Source: Maribacter forsetii DSM 18668 (GTDB lineage Bacteria; Bacteroidota; Bacteroidia; Flavobacteriales; Flavobacteriaceae). From it: DNA of 64,000 bases. The position numbers and the translations under genes are program-made. Below are positions 44,145 through 52,171 of the stretch, piece after piece. The notes beneath the pieces are model-generated. The model did not search any database and was not told where the DNA came from. It was given only the letters and a program-made list of their open reading frames with translations. The stretch covers positions 1,984,001-2,048,000 of the forward strand of contig NZ_JQLH01000001.1 of the NCBI RefSeq assembly GCF_000744105.1, in the 5' to 3' direction. Position 1 is the first letter of the stretch. Each line of letters opens with the position of its first letter.

Positions 44145-44531
44145 ATGGAACTCATAAAATTGAAAGTAAAGGAACAAGCTTCAAAGGGAACAGAAGCCAG
44201 AACTATCATTAATAGTTTTATAAACGCATGCGTAAAACTGGATACAACTGTTATTGAGAAGCTATTAAACGAGGACCAATACTTCGAAGAGAAAGATAAA
44301 TGGTCGTTTTTAGCCTTTTTAAAAGGTCAATTTGATTTTGCCAAGGAAAAGGGTTTTGATAAGACGATCCTTAAGTACGGACGATGTGGGATGTGTGTAA
44401 GCGGTCATAGTACTTACGAGTTCTTCGGTGATGATGGAAACATCAGATTTGCATACATAATTGAGAAAGAGAATGACAAAATAAAGGATATCTACAATTG
44501 CAACGCTAGTTCTGGTTGGTTTAAGAAATAA
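44145..44531 (+). CDS. unknown 128-aa protein upstream of the XseA-like gene
   Basis: Not recognised as a named family. The C-terminal half has a striking block: KYGRCGMCVSGHSTYEFFG then AYIIEKENDKIKDIYNC and SSGWFKK, with three Cys and a His that could bind metal. The N-terminal half is helical (EARTIINSFINACVKLDTT). It precedes the XseA-like gene by 44 bases in the same direction, so it may be part of the same unit. Confidence 0.62.
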   Translation: MELIKLKVKEQASKGTEARTIINSFINACVKLDTTVIEKLLNEDQYFEEKDKWSFLAFLKGQFDFAKEKGFDKTILKYGRCGMCVSGHSTYEFFGDDGNIRFAYIIEKENDKIKDIYNCNASSGWFKK

Positions 44532-44575
44532 TCATACTTTAATGTCGTTTTAACTAGGTATTTTAAATAACATCA

Positions 44576-45640
44576 ATGCAGGACCTATCTTTTACTGTAG
44601 ATTCATTAACAGAAATTTGCAAGAACACATTTACCTCTCCAATAGAGGAGAGAATCATAAAACTTGAGGGTTTTTACTCACCGGGAAATAACAAGAAGTA
44701 TGGTGGTGTCTATTATGACATCCTGCATGATGAGAATAAGCTTAGTAAGTTTACCCTGGTGGTACCTGCAAAGTTGAGGGAGGACCTTGATTCAAAACAA
44801 TATTATGTTTTTGAAGGTCATGTAAATAAGACTACGAACAACTTTAACGATGGGACTATTAAGCTTCAGTTCAAGGCAACAAAACTAAAGGGTAGAAAGG
44901 ATGAATTTCAATTCATAACCAAAGCAGAATTTAGTGTTGTTCAGGAGCGTTTTAAGCGCCCAATTCCATTTTTGGACCAACTACTTCTAGATAAGATTTT
45001 AAACAATCAGAAGCCTGTTATAAACATAATTAAGGGAACAACTTCTATAGTGGGTGAAGATTATAGGGGGCAGCTAATTGACTCGGAATTTTATACGATT
45101 AACGAGCACCAGGTTAACCTATCTAACAGCCAGGAGATAAGTAAAAAGATACAACTTTTATCAAAAGTGGATTCTGATATGCTCATCGTAATGAGAGGTG
45201 GCGGAAGTGGGCTGGAAATCTTCAATGACGTAGCATTATGTAAAGCTTCATTGGAATGCGCAATGCCATTCGTAACTGCGATTGGGCACCAAGAAGATGT
45301 GACTCTATTGGAGAAGTGTGCGGACAAAGGTTTTGGTACTCCTACGGCATTCGGCTCATTTCTACAGAACATAATAGATAGGTATAGAAATCAAATAAAG
45401 GACCGTACCACTCTGAACGAAAGGATAGCAGTTCTGGAGAAAGACTTAGCTTTAGTATCTAAAGATAGAGAGGAAAGACTTTTAAAAGCTGAAAACTCTG
45501 TTAAGGAAGAGATTCTGAGGGGGCAGAAGGATAAGGATAAAGTGGAACAGATATTCAAGACAAGGGAAAGGCAGTATCTATATGTTTCGTTAGCTCTTTT
45601 ATTTTTACTAATTGTTTGTCTATTAATAATATTCCTATAA
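44576..45640 (+). CDS. exonuclease VII large subunit (XseA)-like protein with C-terminal membrane anchor
   Basis: A 354-residue protein. Residues 20-120 are compatible with the N-terminal OB-fold. The catalytic core is clearly XseA-like: VMRGGGSGLEIFND (205-218), TAIGHQEDVTLLEKCAD (234-250) and GTPTAFG (254-260). Instead of the long coiled coil that binds XseB, it has a shorter charged helical region (270-333) and ends in one membrane helix, YLYVSLALLFLLIVCLL (334-350). No xseB is present in the element. It is therefore not a housekeeping ExoVII but probably a membrane-tethered single-strand nuclease. The HNH gene follows 18 bases later. Confidence 0.8.
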   Translation: MQDLSFTVDSLTEICKNTFTSPIEERIIKLEGFYSPGNNKKYGGVYYDILHDENKLSKFTLVVPAKLREDLDSKQYYVFEGHVNKTTNNFNDGTIKLQFKATKLKGRKDEFQFITKAEFSVVQERFKRPIPFLDQLLLDKILNNQKPVINIIKGTTSIVGEDYRGQLIDSEFYTINEHQVNLSNSQEISKKIQLLSKVDSDMLIVMRGGGSGLEIFNDVALCKASLECAMPFVTAIGHQEDVTLLEKCADKGFGTPTAFGSFLQNIIDRYRNQIKDRTTLNERIAVLEKDLALVSKDREERLLKAENSVKEEILRGQKDKDKVEQIFKTRERQYLYVSLALLFLLIVCLLIIFL

Positions 45641-45658
45641 TCTAATAATTCTGTAATT

Positions 45659-46354
45659 ATGGCTGATGAAAAGATAATTAATAAAGGTTGGTCGGATGAT
45701 GAATTAAAGGCTTCGGTTATAGCTTATTTAGATATACAGAGAAGAATAAAGCTTGGGGAAAAGCCAGTTAAGAAGGCCTATTATACAAAGTTATCTGAAG
45801 ATTTTGGAAGAAGTCTCAAGTCATTCGAATATAGAATGCAAAACATTTCGTACGTAATGCTATTATTGGGGAGAGATTGGATTTCTGGTTTAACTCCAAT
45901 GGCAAATGTAGGAGCCAATATTGCCAAGAAAATTGAAAATATACTAGCTGATATTGAAAATCGTGAATCTAACCCTGTTGTTGAATTTGAAGCAAAGGTA
46001 AAAGCAGCGATTGGAAGGAAGAAGTTATTAAAGCCTTCTGGTAAAGTGAAACCTAAGAAAGGAGTTTCTATCATAAATAACTATGAAAGAGATTACATGG
46101 TTAAAGCATGGGTGTTAAAAAATGCCGCTGGTAAATGTGAGTATTGTAATAACGCAGCTCCTTTCGAAACTAGTGGTGGACTCCCTTACTTAGAAGTACA
46201 TCATGTAATAAGTCTAGCAGAAAGTGGTCCAGACATTGTTGAAAACACTGTGGCACTATGCCCCAATTGTCATAGAGAAGCACATTATGGCACAAACAAG
46301 AAGAAGCTTAAGGCAGCTCTATATAACTCTATCAAAAGGCTTGCAGCAGATTAA
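45659..46354 (+). CDS. HNH endonuclease with N-terminal DNA-recognition-like domain
   Basis: A 231-residue nuclease. The HNH fold is complete: CEYC (160-163), LEVHHVISLAESG (178-190, His181/His182), ENTVALCPNCHREAH (195-209). The Cys pairs hold a structural zinc. The N-terminal 100 residues (GWSDDELKASVIAYLDIQRR, FGRSLKSFEYRMQNIS) form a domain often found before McrA-like HNH modules in restriction proteins. It follows the XseA-like gene by 18 bases and is the last gene before the right end of the element. Confidence 0.9.
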   Translation: MADEKIINKGWSDDELKASVIAYLDIQRRIKLGEKPVKKAYYTKLSEDFGRSLKSFEYRMQNISYVMLLLGRDWISGLTPMANVGANIAKKIENILADIENRESNPVVEFEAKVKAAIGRKKLLKPSGKVKPKKGVSIINNYERDYMVKAWVLKNAAGKCEYCNNAAPFETSGGLPYLEVHHVISLAESGPDIVENTVALCPNCHREAHYGTNKKKLKAALYNSIKRLAAD

Positions 46355-46420
46355 TAAAGTACAATTCCTAAGTATTGTAAATATTATTAATATAAAAATA
46401 TAACCTCCACATTAGATAGA

Positions 46421-46438
46421 ATCAGTGATGTCGCACTT
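46421..46438. other. right attachment junction (attR zone)
   Basis: The codons atc agt gat gtc gca ctt encode ISDVAL in frame with the downstream comM half, but differ from the left-end copy in the last base of every codon and fully in the Ser codon. Upstream of it the frame reads non-ComM residues and a stop, so the element ends here. Confidence 0.7.
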
Positions 46439-47128
46439 GTAGGTGGCGGTGCATACCCACAACCGGGAGAAATATCGCTTTCTCATAACGGGGTTTTATT
46501 CTTAGATGAACTTCCTGAATTTAAGCGTGGCGTTTTAGAAGTTATGCGTCAACCTTTAGAAGATAGGGAAGTAACTATTTCTAGAGCTAGATTCACCGTT
46601 ACCTACCCAAGTAGTTTTATGTTGGTTGCCAGTATGAACCCTAGTCCTGGCGGATATTTTAACGACCCAGATGCTCCGGTAACTTCATCGCCTGCAGAAA
46701 TGCAACGGTATTTAAGCAAAATATCAGGTCCTTTATTGGATCGAATAGATATTCATATTGAGGTTACTCCTGTACCGTTTGAAAAGTTATCCGAAGAACG
46801 AAAAGGGGAGAGTAGTGTCGATATCAGAAAACGAGTGACAGCAGCACGAGAGTTACAGACCGCAAGATTTGAGGGTATGGAAAATGTACACTATAATGCT
46901 CAAATGAATACAAAACAGATTCGTGAATATTGTAAGTTAGACGATAAGTCTAAAGCCTTGTTGAAAAATGCGATGGAAAGATTGAATCTTTCTGCTAGAG
47001 CATATGATAGAATTTTAAAGGTGGCAAGAACAATTGCAGATCTTGGTGGCGCCGATGATTTGGATGGAAACCATATTTCTGAAGCCATACAATACCGCTC
47101 ATTAGATAGAGAAGGTTGGCTGGGGTAG
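46439..47128 (+). pseudogene. comM: ComM/YifB AAA+ helicase, 3' part
   Basis: Continues ComM directly after ISDVAL: VGGGAYPQPGEISLSHNG, then Walker B GVLFLDELPEFKRG, the sensor region LVASMNPSPGG, the arginine-finger area and the C-terminal Mg-chelatase domain to the normal end (LDREGWLG). This gives 229 residues; with the 282 upstream residues the intact protein would be 511. No ATG start precedes the Walker B; the first in-frame ATG is at 46544 (MRQPLEDRE), so any product would lack ATP binding. Confidence 0.95.
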
Positions 47129-47152
47129 TAATAAATAAAAAATGAACAAGAA

Positions 47153-47185
47153 TTGAATGGTAATTATATTTCAAAAACCATTCAA
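47153..47185. terminator. weak bidirectional hairpin after comM
   Basis: TTGAATGGT (47153-47161) and ACCATTCAA (47177-47185) form a perfect 9-bp stem with a 15-base loop between the comM 3' end and a convergent gene. There is no strong T run, so terminator function is only probable. Confidence 0.5.
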
Positions 47186-47249
47186 AACTGTTCACCAACT
47201 TGAGAGGGTTGGTTGGGGTATAATTGTCTGTAATAAAGAGAAGTCTTCT

Positions 47250-47813
47250 TTAAGAATATAACTCTTCATTGTTAATATCGTCTTCAGTGTTTTTAGGAGC
47301 TGTAAAGATATCTTTAAGTATGTAACTGGTTACAATGGTTAAACCAAGAGTAAGAACAGGTATGGAGTAATCCCAGGTTAACAAATGCATTAATCCGCCA
47401 CATATAAGGGTAATTACACCTATAACCATTACAAAATTCCATATAATTTCTGTCATGCTATTGTTTACATCTCCGTCTTTTGACATGAAATAAGAAGTAC
47501 CTTCCATAGCAAACCATGCAATAAAAGTAAATGCCGTGCCTATTTGAAAAAACAAGGTATGGGTAAAGTCTAAAATTGTCAATATTCCGTTGGTTGTCCA
47601 AAAGAGGACCAAAGCCATTTTTATTAAATCAACGGACTTCTTTTCTTCTTTTCTTGAAAAACGTATTGCATATAGTATTAATATAGCGGCAAAGGACATG
47701 AAAATTATTCCTTCAGAAAATGGATAATGAAGTATTCGCATAACCATACCTATTAAAAGAGTTGCTATTGCAGCCCTAATAGGGTTTCTAAATGCTTTTT
47801 TAGAATTTTCCAT
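47250..47813 (-). CDS. unknown integral membrane protein, 187 aa
   Basis: Five or six hydrophobic helices are visible (for example AAIATLLIGMVMRIL, GIIFMSFAAILILYAI, NFVMVIGVITLICGGLMHLL and IPVLTLGLTIVTSYIL) with a short acidic C-terminus. The MVMRILHYPF stretch recalls the start of the gliding-motility protein GldL, but this is too weak to assign it. It follows the CxxC/DUF559-like gene by 10 bases, so they are probably co-transcribed. Confidence 0.72.
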   Translation of the reverse strand: MENSKKAFRNPIRAAIATLLIGMVMRILHYPFSEGIIFMSFAAILILYAIRFSRKEEKKSVDLIKMALVLFWTTNGILTILDFTHTLFFQIGTAFTFIAWFAMEGTSYFMSKDGDVNNSMTEIIWNFVMVIGVITLICGGLMHLLTWDYSIPVLTLGLTIVTSYILKDIFTAPKNTEDDINNEELYS

Positions 47814-47823
47814 ATCTAGTTTT

Positions 47824-48270
47824 TTAGTTAATAACCTTAATGTTGGCTTTTAAGCCTTCCATTATTCCGATAATATTATTTACGGTTTCATTTAAATAAT
47901 AGCGTACTACAATGTGCGGAATTCTAATGGTTGTAAAACCATTTTTAAATGAATGCATTGCTTCTTCTAAATTATTGATAGCTTCATGTTCTGTTAGCTT
48001 TTCATATTCAGAATCAATTTCAATATTGAGTTTTACACGAGAAATGGCAATGTCGATAGACTTTTTACCATCCCACCATTCTAACATAGAATTTACACCT
48101 GCTTCTTTAAGGGCATAATACAGCTGTATAGCTTCTAATGGTGTATTGTGTTTATTAATCAATAATTTAATTCGCTCATGGTGTTTGGCGCATAGCTCTA
48201 CACCTGCACTTTCCATTGCATTTTTGTGATCTAAATAACCGAGTTCTTTCTTACATTCTAAACAAATCAT
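47824..48270 (-). CDS. small zinc-finger protein with DUF559-like (PD-(D/E)XK) fold
   Basis: A 148-residue protein. The N-terminus has a probable zinc knuckle (CLECKKELG, then ELCAKHHERI). The C-terminal part reads KKSIDIAISRVKLNIEIDSE, then a helix, then TTIRIPHIVVRYYLNETVNNI. This follows the D...(I)ExD pattern and closing strand-helix of short DUF559/Vsr-like nucleases, although the usual Lys is replaced. It might be a degenerate nuclease or a DNA-binding relative. It starts a minus-strand pair with the membrane protein gene. Confidence 0.6.
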   Translation of the reverse strand: MICLECKKELGYLDHKNAMESAGVELCAKHHERIKLLINKHNTPLEAIQLYYALKEAGVNSMLEWWDGKKSIDIAISRVKLNIEIDSEYEKLTEHEAINNLEEAMHSFKNGFTTIRIPHIVVRYYLNETVNNIIGIMEGLKANIKVIN

Positions 48271-48484
48271 TAATAGGTTAAGTTTAAGGTTTGGGGATAG
48301 CTATAACCTTGTTGTTTTTGGTTTATTATGTAATCTCGATGAATGACATCCAAGTTTTAGACGAACTGCATTTTTTTAGATTAACGGCATTTTGAAATGT
48401 TAAAATTGTGGTGAAAATGATGCTGAGTATGGTGAGGAATGTCATATTTACCAATTATATTTACAAGAACTATAATTTTAATAT

Positions 48485-49678
48485 ATGTTTAAGAAATTAG
48501 GACCGGGAGTATTGGTAGCTGCGGCGTTCATTGGTCCGGGAACAGTCACGGCATGTACTTTGGCAGGTGTTAATTTTGGGTTTAGTTTACTGTGGGCCAT
48601 GTTGTTATCTATCATAGCAACCTATATTCTTCAGGAAATGTCTGCACGTTTAGGTATAGTGACACAAAAGGGGTTAGCAGATGTAATTAAGCAAGAGCTT
48701 CGTAATCCATGGATTCGTAATAGTGTTATAGCTCTTATCTTTTCTGCTATTATAATAGGTAATGCTTCTTATGAAGCCGGTAATATTGGTGGTGCCACTT
48801 TAGGTATGGAAGCTTTGTTTGGTACAACATACGGTAATTTATACCCTTTTATATTAGGTGGTCTTGCTTTTCTATTACTATATCTAGGTAGTTATAAGGC
48901 CTTGGAGAAAGTATTTATAGTACTGGTACTTATTATGAGTCTTTCTTTTGTTATGACGGCTATATTGACCAAGCCAGATGTATGGGAACTTCTTAAGGGA
49001 TTGTTTATACCAACAATTCCTGAAAAAGGTATTCTTACCATAATTGCTTTGGTAGGTACTACCGTTGTTCCTTATAATCTTTTTTTACATGCCGCCTTGG
49101 TCAGTGAGAAATGGAAATCTAAAGATGATCTGAAATTGGCGAAAAGAGATACTTTGGTATCTATTATATTAGGAGGCCTGGTATCTGTCAGTATTATTAT
49201 TTCCGCTGCGGCTATTAATTCATCTGAAGTTAATAATGTAATAGATATGGCGAAAGCTTTAGAGCCATTGTATGGTTCCGCTGCTTTATATTTTTTAGGA
49301 ATAGGTATGTGTGCAGCAGGTATTACATCTGCAATAACGGCGCCTTTAGCTGCAGCTTATGTTGCCAATAGTTGCTTTGGTTGGAATGCTGAATTTAAAG
49401 ATGCTAAGTTTAGAATGATTTGGATGATTATTTTAGGGCTTGGTGTTTTCTTTTTATCATTTGGAATAAAACCTATTGAGATTATAAAATTCGCACAGAT
49501 AACAAATGGATTATTATTGCCTGTTATTGCGGTATTTTTATTATGGGTTGTAAATAGAACGGGAGTGATGGGAAAATATAAGAACTCTGTGTTGCAGAAT
49601 ATTTTCGGCGGACTAATTATTCTTCTTTCCGTTTTATTGGGTGCTAAAAGTATACTAACCGTTTTAGGTATTTTATAG
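48485..49678 (+). CDS. Nramp-like transporter (YcsG type) of the 5-oxoprolinase operon
   Basis: A 397-residue transporter with about 11 helices of the LeuT fold. The overall layout is Nramp (LGPGVLVAAAFIGPGTVTAC, then LLWAMLLSIIATYILQEMSARLGIVT). However, the helix-1 metal motif DPGN reads GPGT and the helix-6 MPHN region reads VPYNLFLHAAL, so the Asp, Asn and Met that bind metal in true Nramp are missing. It is directly joined to pxpABC (the next start follows its stop without a gap), as Bacillus ycsG sits in the ycsF-kipI-kipA group. It probably imports a substrate of that pathway rather than metal; this is inference. Confidence 0.88.
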   Translation: MFKKLGPGVLVAAAFIGPGTVTACTLAGVNFGFSLLWAMLLSIIATYILQEMSARLGIVTQKGLADVIKQELRNPWIRNSVIALIFSAIIIGNASYEAGNIGGATLGMEALFGTTYGNLYPFILGGLAFLLLYLGSYKALEKVFIVLVLIMSLSFVMTAILTKPDVWELLKGLFIPTIPEKGILTIIALVGTTVVPYNLFLHAALVSEKWKSKDDLKLAKRDTLVSIILGGLVSVSIIISAAAINSSEVNNVIDMAKALEPLYGSAALYFLGIGMCAAGITSAITAPLAAAYVANSCFGWNAEFKDAKFRMIWMIILGLGVFFLSFGIKPIEIIKFAQITNGLLLPVIAVFLLWVVNRTGVMGKYKNSVLQNIFGGLIILLSVLLGAKSILTVLGIL

Positions 49679-50422
49679 ATGACGAAAAGAGTTATTGATA
49701 TTAATTGCGATGTAGGAGAGGGTATAGGGAACGAGAAAGACCTATTTCCAATGATAAGCTCTTGTAATATTGCTTGTGGCGGTCACGCTGGTTCAAAAGA
49801 AACTATTATACAATGCTTAGAACTGGCAAAAAAATATGGAGTTAAGGTTGGTGCGCATCCCTCGTATCCAGATATAGAAAATTTTGGGCGTGTTAGTATG
49901 TCAATTTCTAATGATGAGCTTATTAAAAGTATTCAAACACAAATGGAGTTATTTGAATCTGTGCGAGAAGAAATTAATATCACATTACATCATATTAAGC
50001 CCCATGGCGCCTTGTATAATGATATAGCTAAAGATGAATATTTGGCAGAAACTTTTTTAACAGCGATAGCTCCTTATAAACATACTGCCTTGTTATATGT
50101 TCCTTTTAACAGCGTCATTCAAAAATTGGCAACTAAAAACAGATTTAAAGTTTTGGTAGAAGCCTTCGCAGATAGAAATTATAATGATGATTTAAGTTTG
50201 GTGTCAAGAAAAGAAAAGAATGCTTTGGTTACCACTGGTAAAGAGGTGTTGAACCATATCTTACGCATGTATAATGATAAGGTGGTAAATACAATAAATG
50301 GCAATTATGTAACTATGGAAGCAGATACCTACTGCATTCATGGTGATACCCCTGCTGCATTGCAAATTTTGGCGTATCTTTCAAATGAATTGCCACATCA
50401 TAATCTACAAGTAAAATCGTGA
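49679..50422 (+). CDS. pxpA: 5-oxoprolinase subunit A (LamB/YcsF family)
   Basis: Subunit of the ATP-dependent 5-oxoprolinase that opens pyroglutamate to glutamate. The family start is exact (IDINCDVGEGIGNEKDLFPM), followed by SCNIACGGHAGSKETI, VGAHPSYPD and HHIKPHGALYND, and it closes with YCIHGDTPAAL. At 247 residues it is normal length. It abuts the transporter gene and overlaps pxpB by 4 bases (GTGA), so the four genes are translationally linked. Confidence 0.95.
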   Translation: MTKRVIDINCDVGEGIGNEKDLFPMISSCNIACGGHAGSKETIIQCLELAKKYGVKVGAHPSYPDIENFGRVSMSISNDELIKSIQTQMELFESVREEINITLHHIKPHGALYNDIAKDEYLAETFLTAIAPYKHTALLYVPFNSVIQKLATKNRFKVLVEAFADRNYNDDLSLVSRKEKNALVTTGKEVLNHILRMYNDKVVNTINGNYVTMEADTYCIHGDTPAALQILAYLSNELPHHNLQVKS

Positions 50423-51156
50423 ATTCCCCTAAAATAAATATTAAACCGTTTGGCGTCCATTCTGTCTTAATTGAATGGCCAAATGAGGTCAGTGAAATTA
50501 TATTAGAAAAGATATTACATTTTGAAAGGTTTTTAACCAAAGAAGTGTTTACGAATAAAGAGTGGGAATTGGTACCTTCTTATAATTCTCTTTTAATTAT
50601 AAATAGGACGAAACAACTTGATTTCCAGAAATTATCTTCTGACATACATAAGTGGTACTTGCAATTAAAAGAGTCACCAAAACCGGATAGATATTTGTGG
50701 CGATTGCCAGTTTCGTATGATTTGGAGTTTGGTTTAGATTTAGAGGAAGTAGCAAGTCAACTGCATAAAACGAAAGAAGAGATTATTGCCTTGCATACAG
50801 GTGCTACATATACCGTTTTTGGTATCGGGTTCTTACCTGGTTTTATGTATTTGGGCGGTATTGATAAAAAACTGGAAATGCCAAGAAAAGCTACACCAAG
50901 GTCAAGAGTGGTAAAAGGTGCAGTAGGTATTGCTGGTAAGCAGGCGGGTATTTATCCGCAAGAGTCTCCCGGTGGATGGAATATTATCGGTAATTGTGCT
51001 GTACCTATTTTTGATGCATCCAAAGAGAATCCTTGCTTTGTAAGTGTTGGTGATAAAATTGAATTTTATAAAATATCAAAAGCCGAACATGATCTTTGCA
51101 AAATAGAAGCTGAGGTAGGAATATATAAACCTGAAAAAATTAAGATAGATGCTTAA
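50419..51156 (+). CDS. pxpB: 5-oxoprolinase subunit B (KipI family)
   Basis: A 245-residue subunit related to the Bacillus KipI histidine-kinase inhibitor. Motifs: GATYTVFGIGFLPGFMYLGG, PRKATPRSRVVKGAVGIAG, KQAGIYPQESPGGWNIIGN. The start is a GTG that overlaps the stop of pxpA; the product begins MNSPKINIKPFG. It overlaps pxpC by 8 bases. With PxpA and PxpC it forms the oxoprolinase. Confidence 0.94.
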   Translation: MNSPKINIKPFGVHSVLIEWPNEVSEIILEKILHFERFLTKEVFTNKEWELVPSYNSLLIINRTKQLDFQKLSSDIHKWYLQLKESPKPDRYLWRLPVSYDLEFGLDLEEVASQLHKTKEEIIALHTGATYTVFGIGFLPGFMYLGGIDKKLEMPRKATPRSRVVKGAVGIAGKQAGIYPQESPGGWNIIGNCAVPIFDASKENPCFVSVGDKIEFYKISKAEHDLCKIEAEVGIYKPEKIKIDA

Positions 51157-51988
51157 AGTATTAAAAGCAGGTTTTTATACAACCATACAAGATGCAGGTA
51201 GATTTCACTATAGAAATAAAGGAGTTCCTGTTTCTGGAGTTATGGATGAGATTTCGGTTTTTAAGGTAAATTCTCTACTTGAGAATGAAGAATCTGCTGC
51301 TGTGTTAGAAATTACCATGACCGGACCAACGCTTATTTTTGAAAAAGAAACCTATATGGCACTTGGTGGGGCAAAAATGTCCGCTACGCTGAATAATCTT
51401 CCTATTCAAAATTATAAGGTTTATATGATAAACAAAGGTGATATTCTTTCTTTTGGTAGATTAGAAAAGGGATTTAGATCATACTTAGCTGTAAAAGGTG
51501 GCTTTACTTCTAAACAAGTATTAGGTAGTAGGTCTTTCTATCAACCGATCACAAAATATAATAGATTAACTGATAATGATGCCGTGCCTTTTGCGGTACA
51601 AGAAGATTTTCAGCCTAAAATATCAGAGATTAAGGTAGCTTCATTTTTAGACGATTCTGTTCTTGAAGTAAATAAAGCGCCCGAATTTGATATATTGACC
51701 GATAAGCAGTTAGAAGAAATTTTCTCTAGAACATTCACTGTTGCACATGAGAACAATAGAATGGCATATCAATTGTCCGAAACTATACAGGCACATACAA
51801 TTTCAATGCTTACGTCTGCAACTATACCTGGTACGGTACAGTTAACACCTGCGGGCAAACTAATTGTGTTAATGAAAGACGGACAAACGACAGGCGGCTA
51901 TCCAAGAGCGGTTCAATTAACCGATAGGGCTATTTGCATATTGGCACAAAAGAAAGGTGGAGATATCATTAGCTTCAAATTGGTGTAA
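51149..51988 (+). CDS. pxpC: 5-oxoprolinase subunit C (KipA / biotin-dependent carboxylase-like)
   Basis: A 279-residue cyclophilin-like subunit. Family segments: LKAGFYTTIQDAGRFHYRN, GVPVSGVMDEISVFKVNSLL, LEITMTGPTLIFE and near the end MLTSATIPGTVQLTPAGK, then LMKDGQTTGGYPRAVQLT. It overlaps pxpB by 8 bases and ends the operon; a strong terminator follows at 52133. Confidence 0.94.
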   Translation: MLKVLKAGFYTTIQDAGRFHYRNKGVPVSGVMDEISVFKVNSLLENEESAAVLEITMTGPTLIFEKETYMALGGAKMSATLNNLPIQNYKVYMINKGDILSFGRLEKGFRSYLAVKGGFTSKQVLGSRSFYQPITKYNRLTDNDAVPFAVQEDFQPKISEIKVASFLDDSVLEVNKAPEFDILTDKQLEEIFSRTFTVAHENNRMAYQLSETIQAHTISMLTSATIPGTVQLTPAGKLIVLMKDGQTTGGYPRAVQLTDRAICILAQKKGGDIISFKLV

Positions 51989-52132
51989 TTTAATACTTTT
52001 TGTACCGATTTTGTTAAGGGGTTATTTATCAGCTAATTTTTCAGTACTATTGTAGTATGATATTATCAAATTTAATTACTAGACTAGTCATTGTCATTCC
52101 TACTAAGGGATGATATAGCTTTTCATACAATG

Positions 52133-52171
52133 AAAAAACCTGTATCAGATTTATTTGATGCAGGTTTTTTT
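52133..52171 (+). terminator. Rho-independent terminator after pxpC
   Basis: AAAAAACCTG and CAGGTTTTTT form a long stem, extended inward by ATCA/TGAT with one wobble pair, and followed by a T run. It lies about 145 bases after the pxpC stop. Confidence 0.88.

Larger units (their letters stand above)
32236..46438. mobile_element. 14.2-kb serine-integrase element inserted in comM
   Basis: Everything between the two comM halves is foreign to that gene. Equivalent points at the two ends are 14,185 bases apart (32236 versus 46421). A large serine recombinase starts less than 75 bases inside the left edge, the normal position for such integrases. Cargo: small secreted protein, three-gene unknown operon, ArdA, small resolvase, DUF262/DUF1524 plus putAbiC pair, a PolA-like protein, an XseA-like plus HNH row and small unknowns. 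There are no relaxase, type IV secretion, capsid or transposase genes. Joining the ends restores ComM at 511 residues, close to the usual length of about 505, so the insertion was precise. An 8-base direct repeat GTACAATT occurs just inside both ends (32262-32269 and 46359-46366); its role is unknown. Confidence 0.92.

Noticed and set aside
44576..45640. Housekeeping xseA of the host
   Set aside because: It lies inside the element, lacks the XseB-binding coiled coil and has a membrane tail; no xseB is adjacent.
32223..46410. CCACAT present near both element ends (32223-32228 and near 46406-46411) as the attachment core
   Set aside because: If the crossover were there, the rebuilt comM would read a stop codon (tag) immediately after. 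Only a crossover inside the ISDVAL codons restores an open frame.
32236..46438. Integrative conjugative element or prophage
   Set aside because: No relaxase, coupling protein, type IV secretion, terminase, capsid or tail genes are visible in the 14.2 kb.
46410..47110. 11-base word CATTAGATAGA at 46410-46420 and again at 47100-47110, as a possible second attachment site
   Set aside because: The second copy is ordinary ComM coding sequence (SLDRE). No element boundary or other signal supports it; probably chance in AT-rich DNA.
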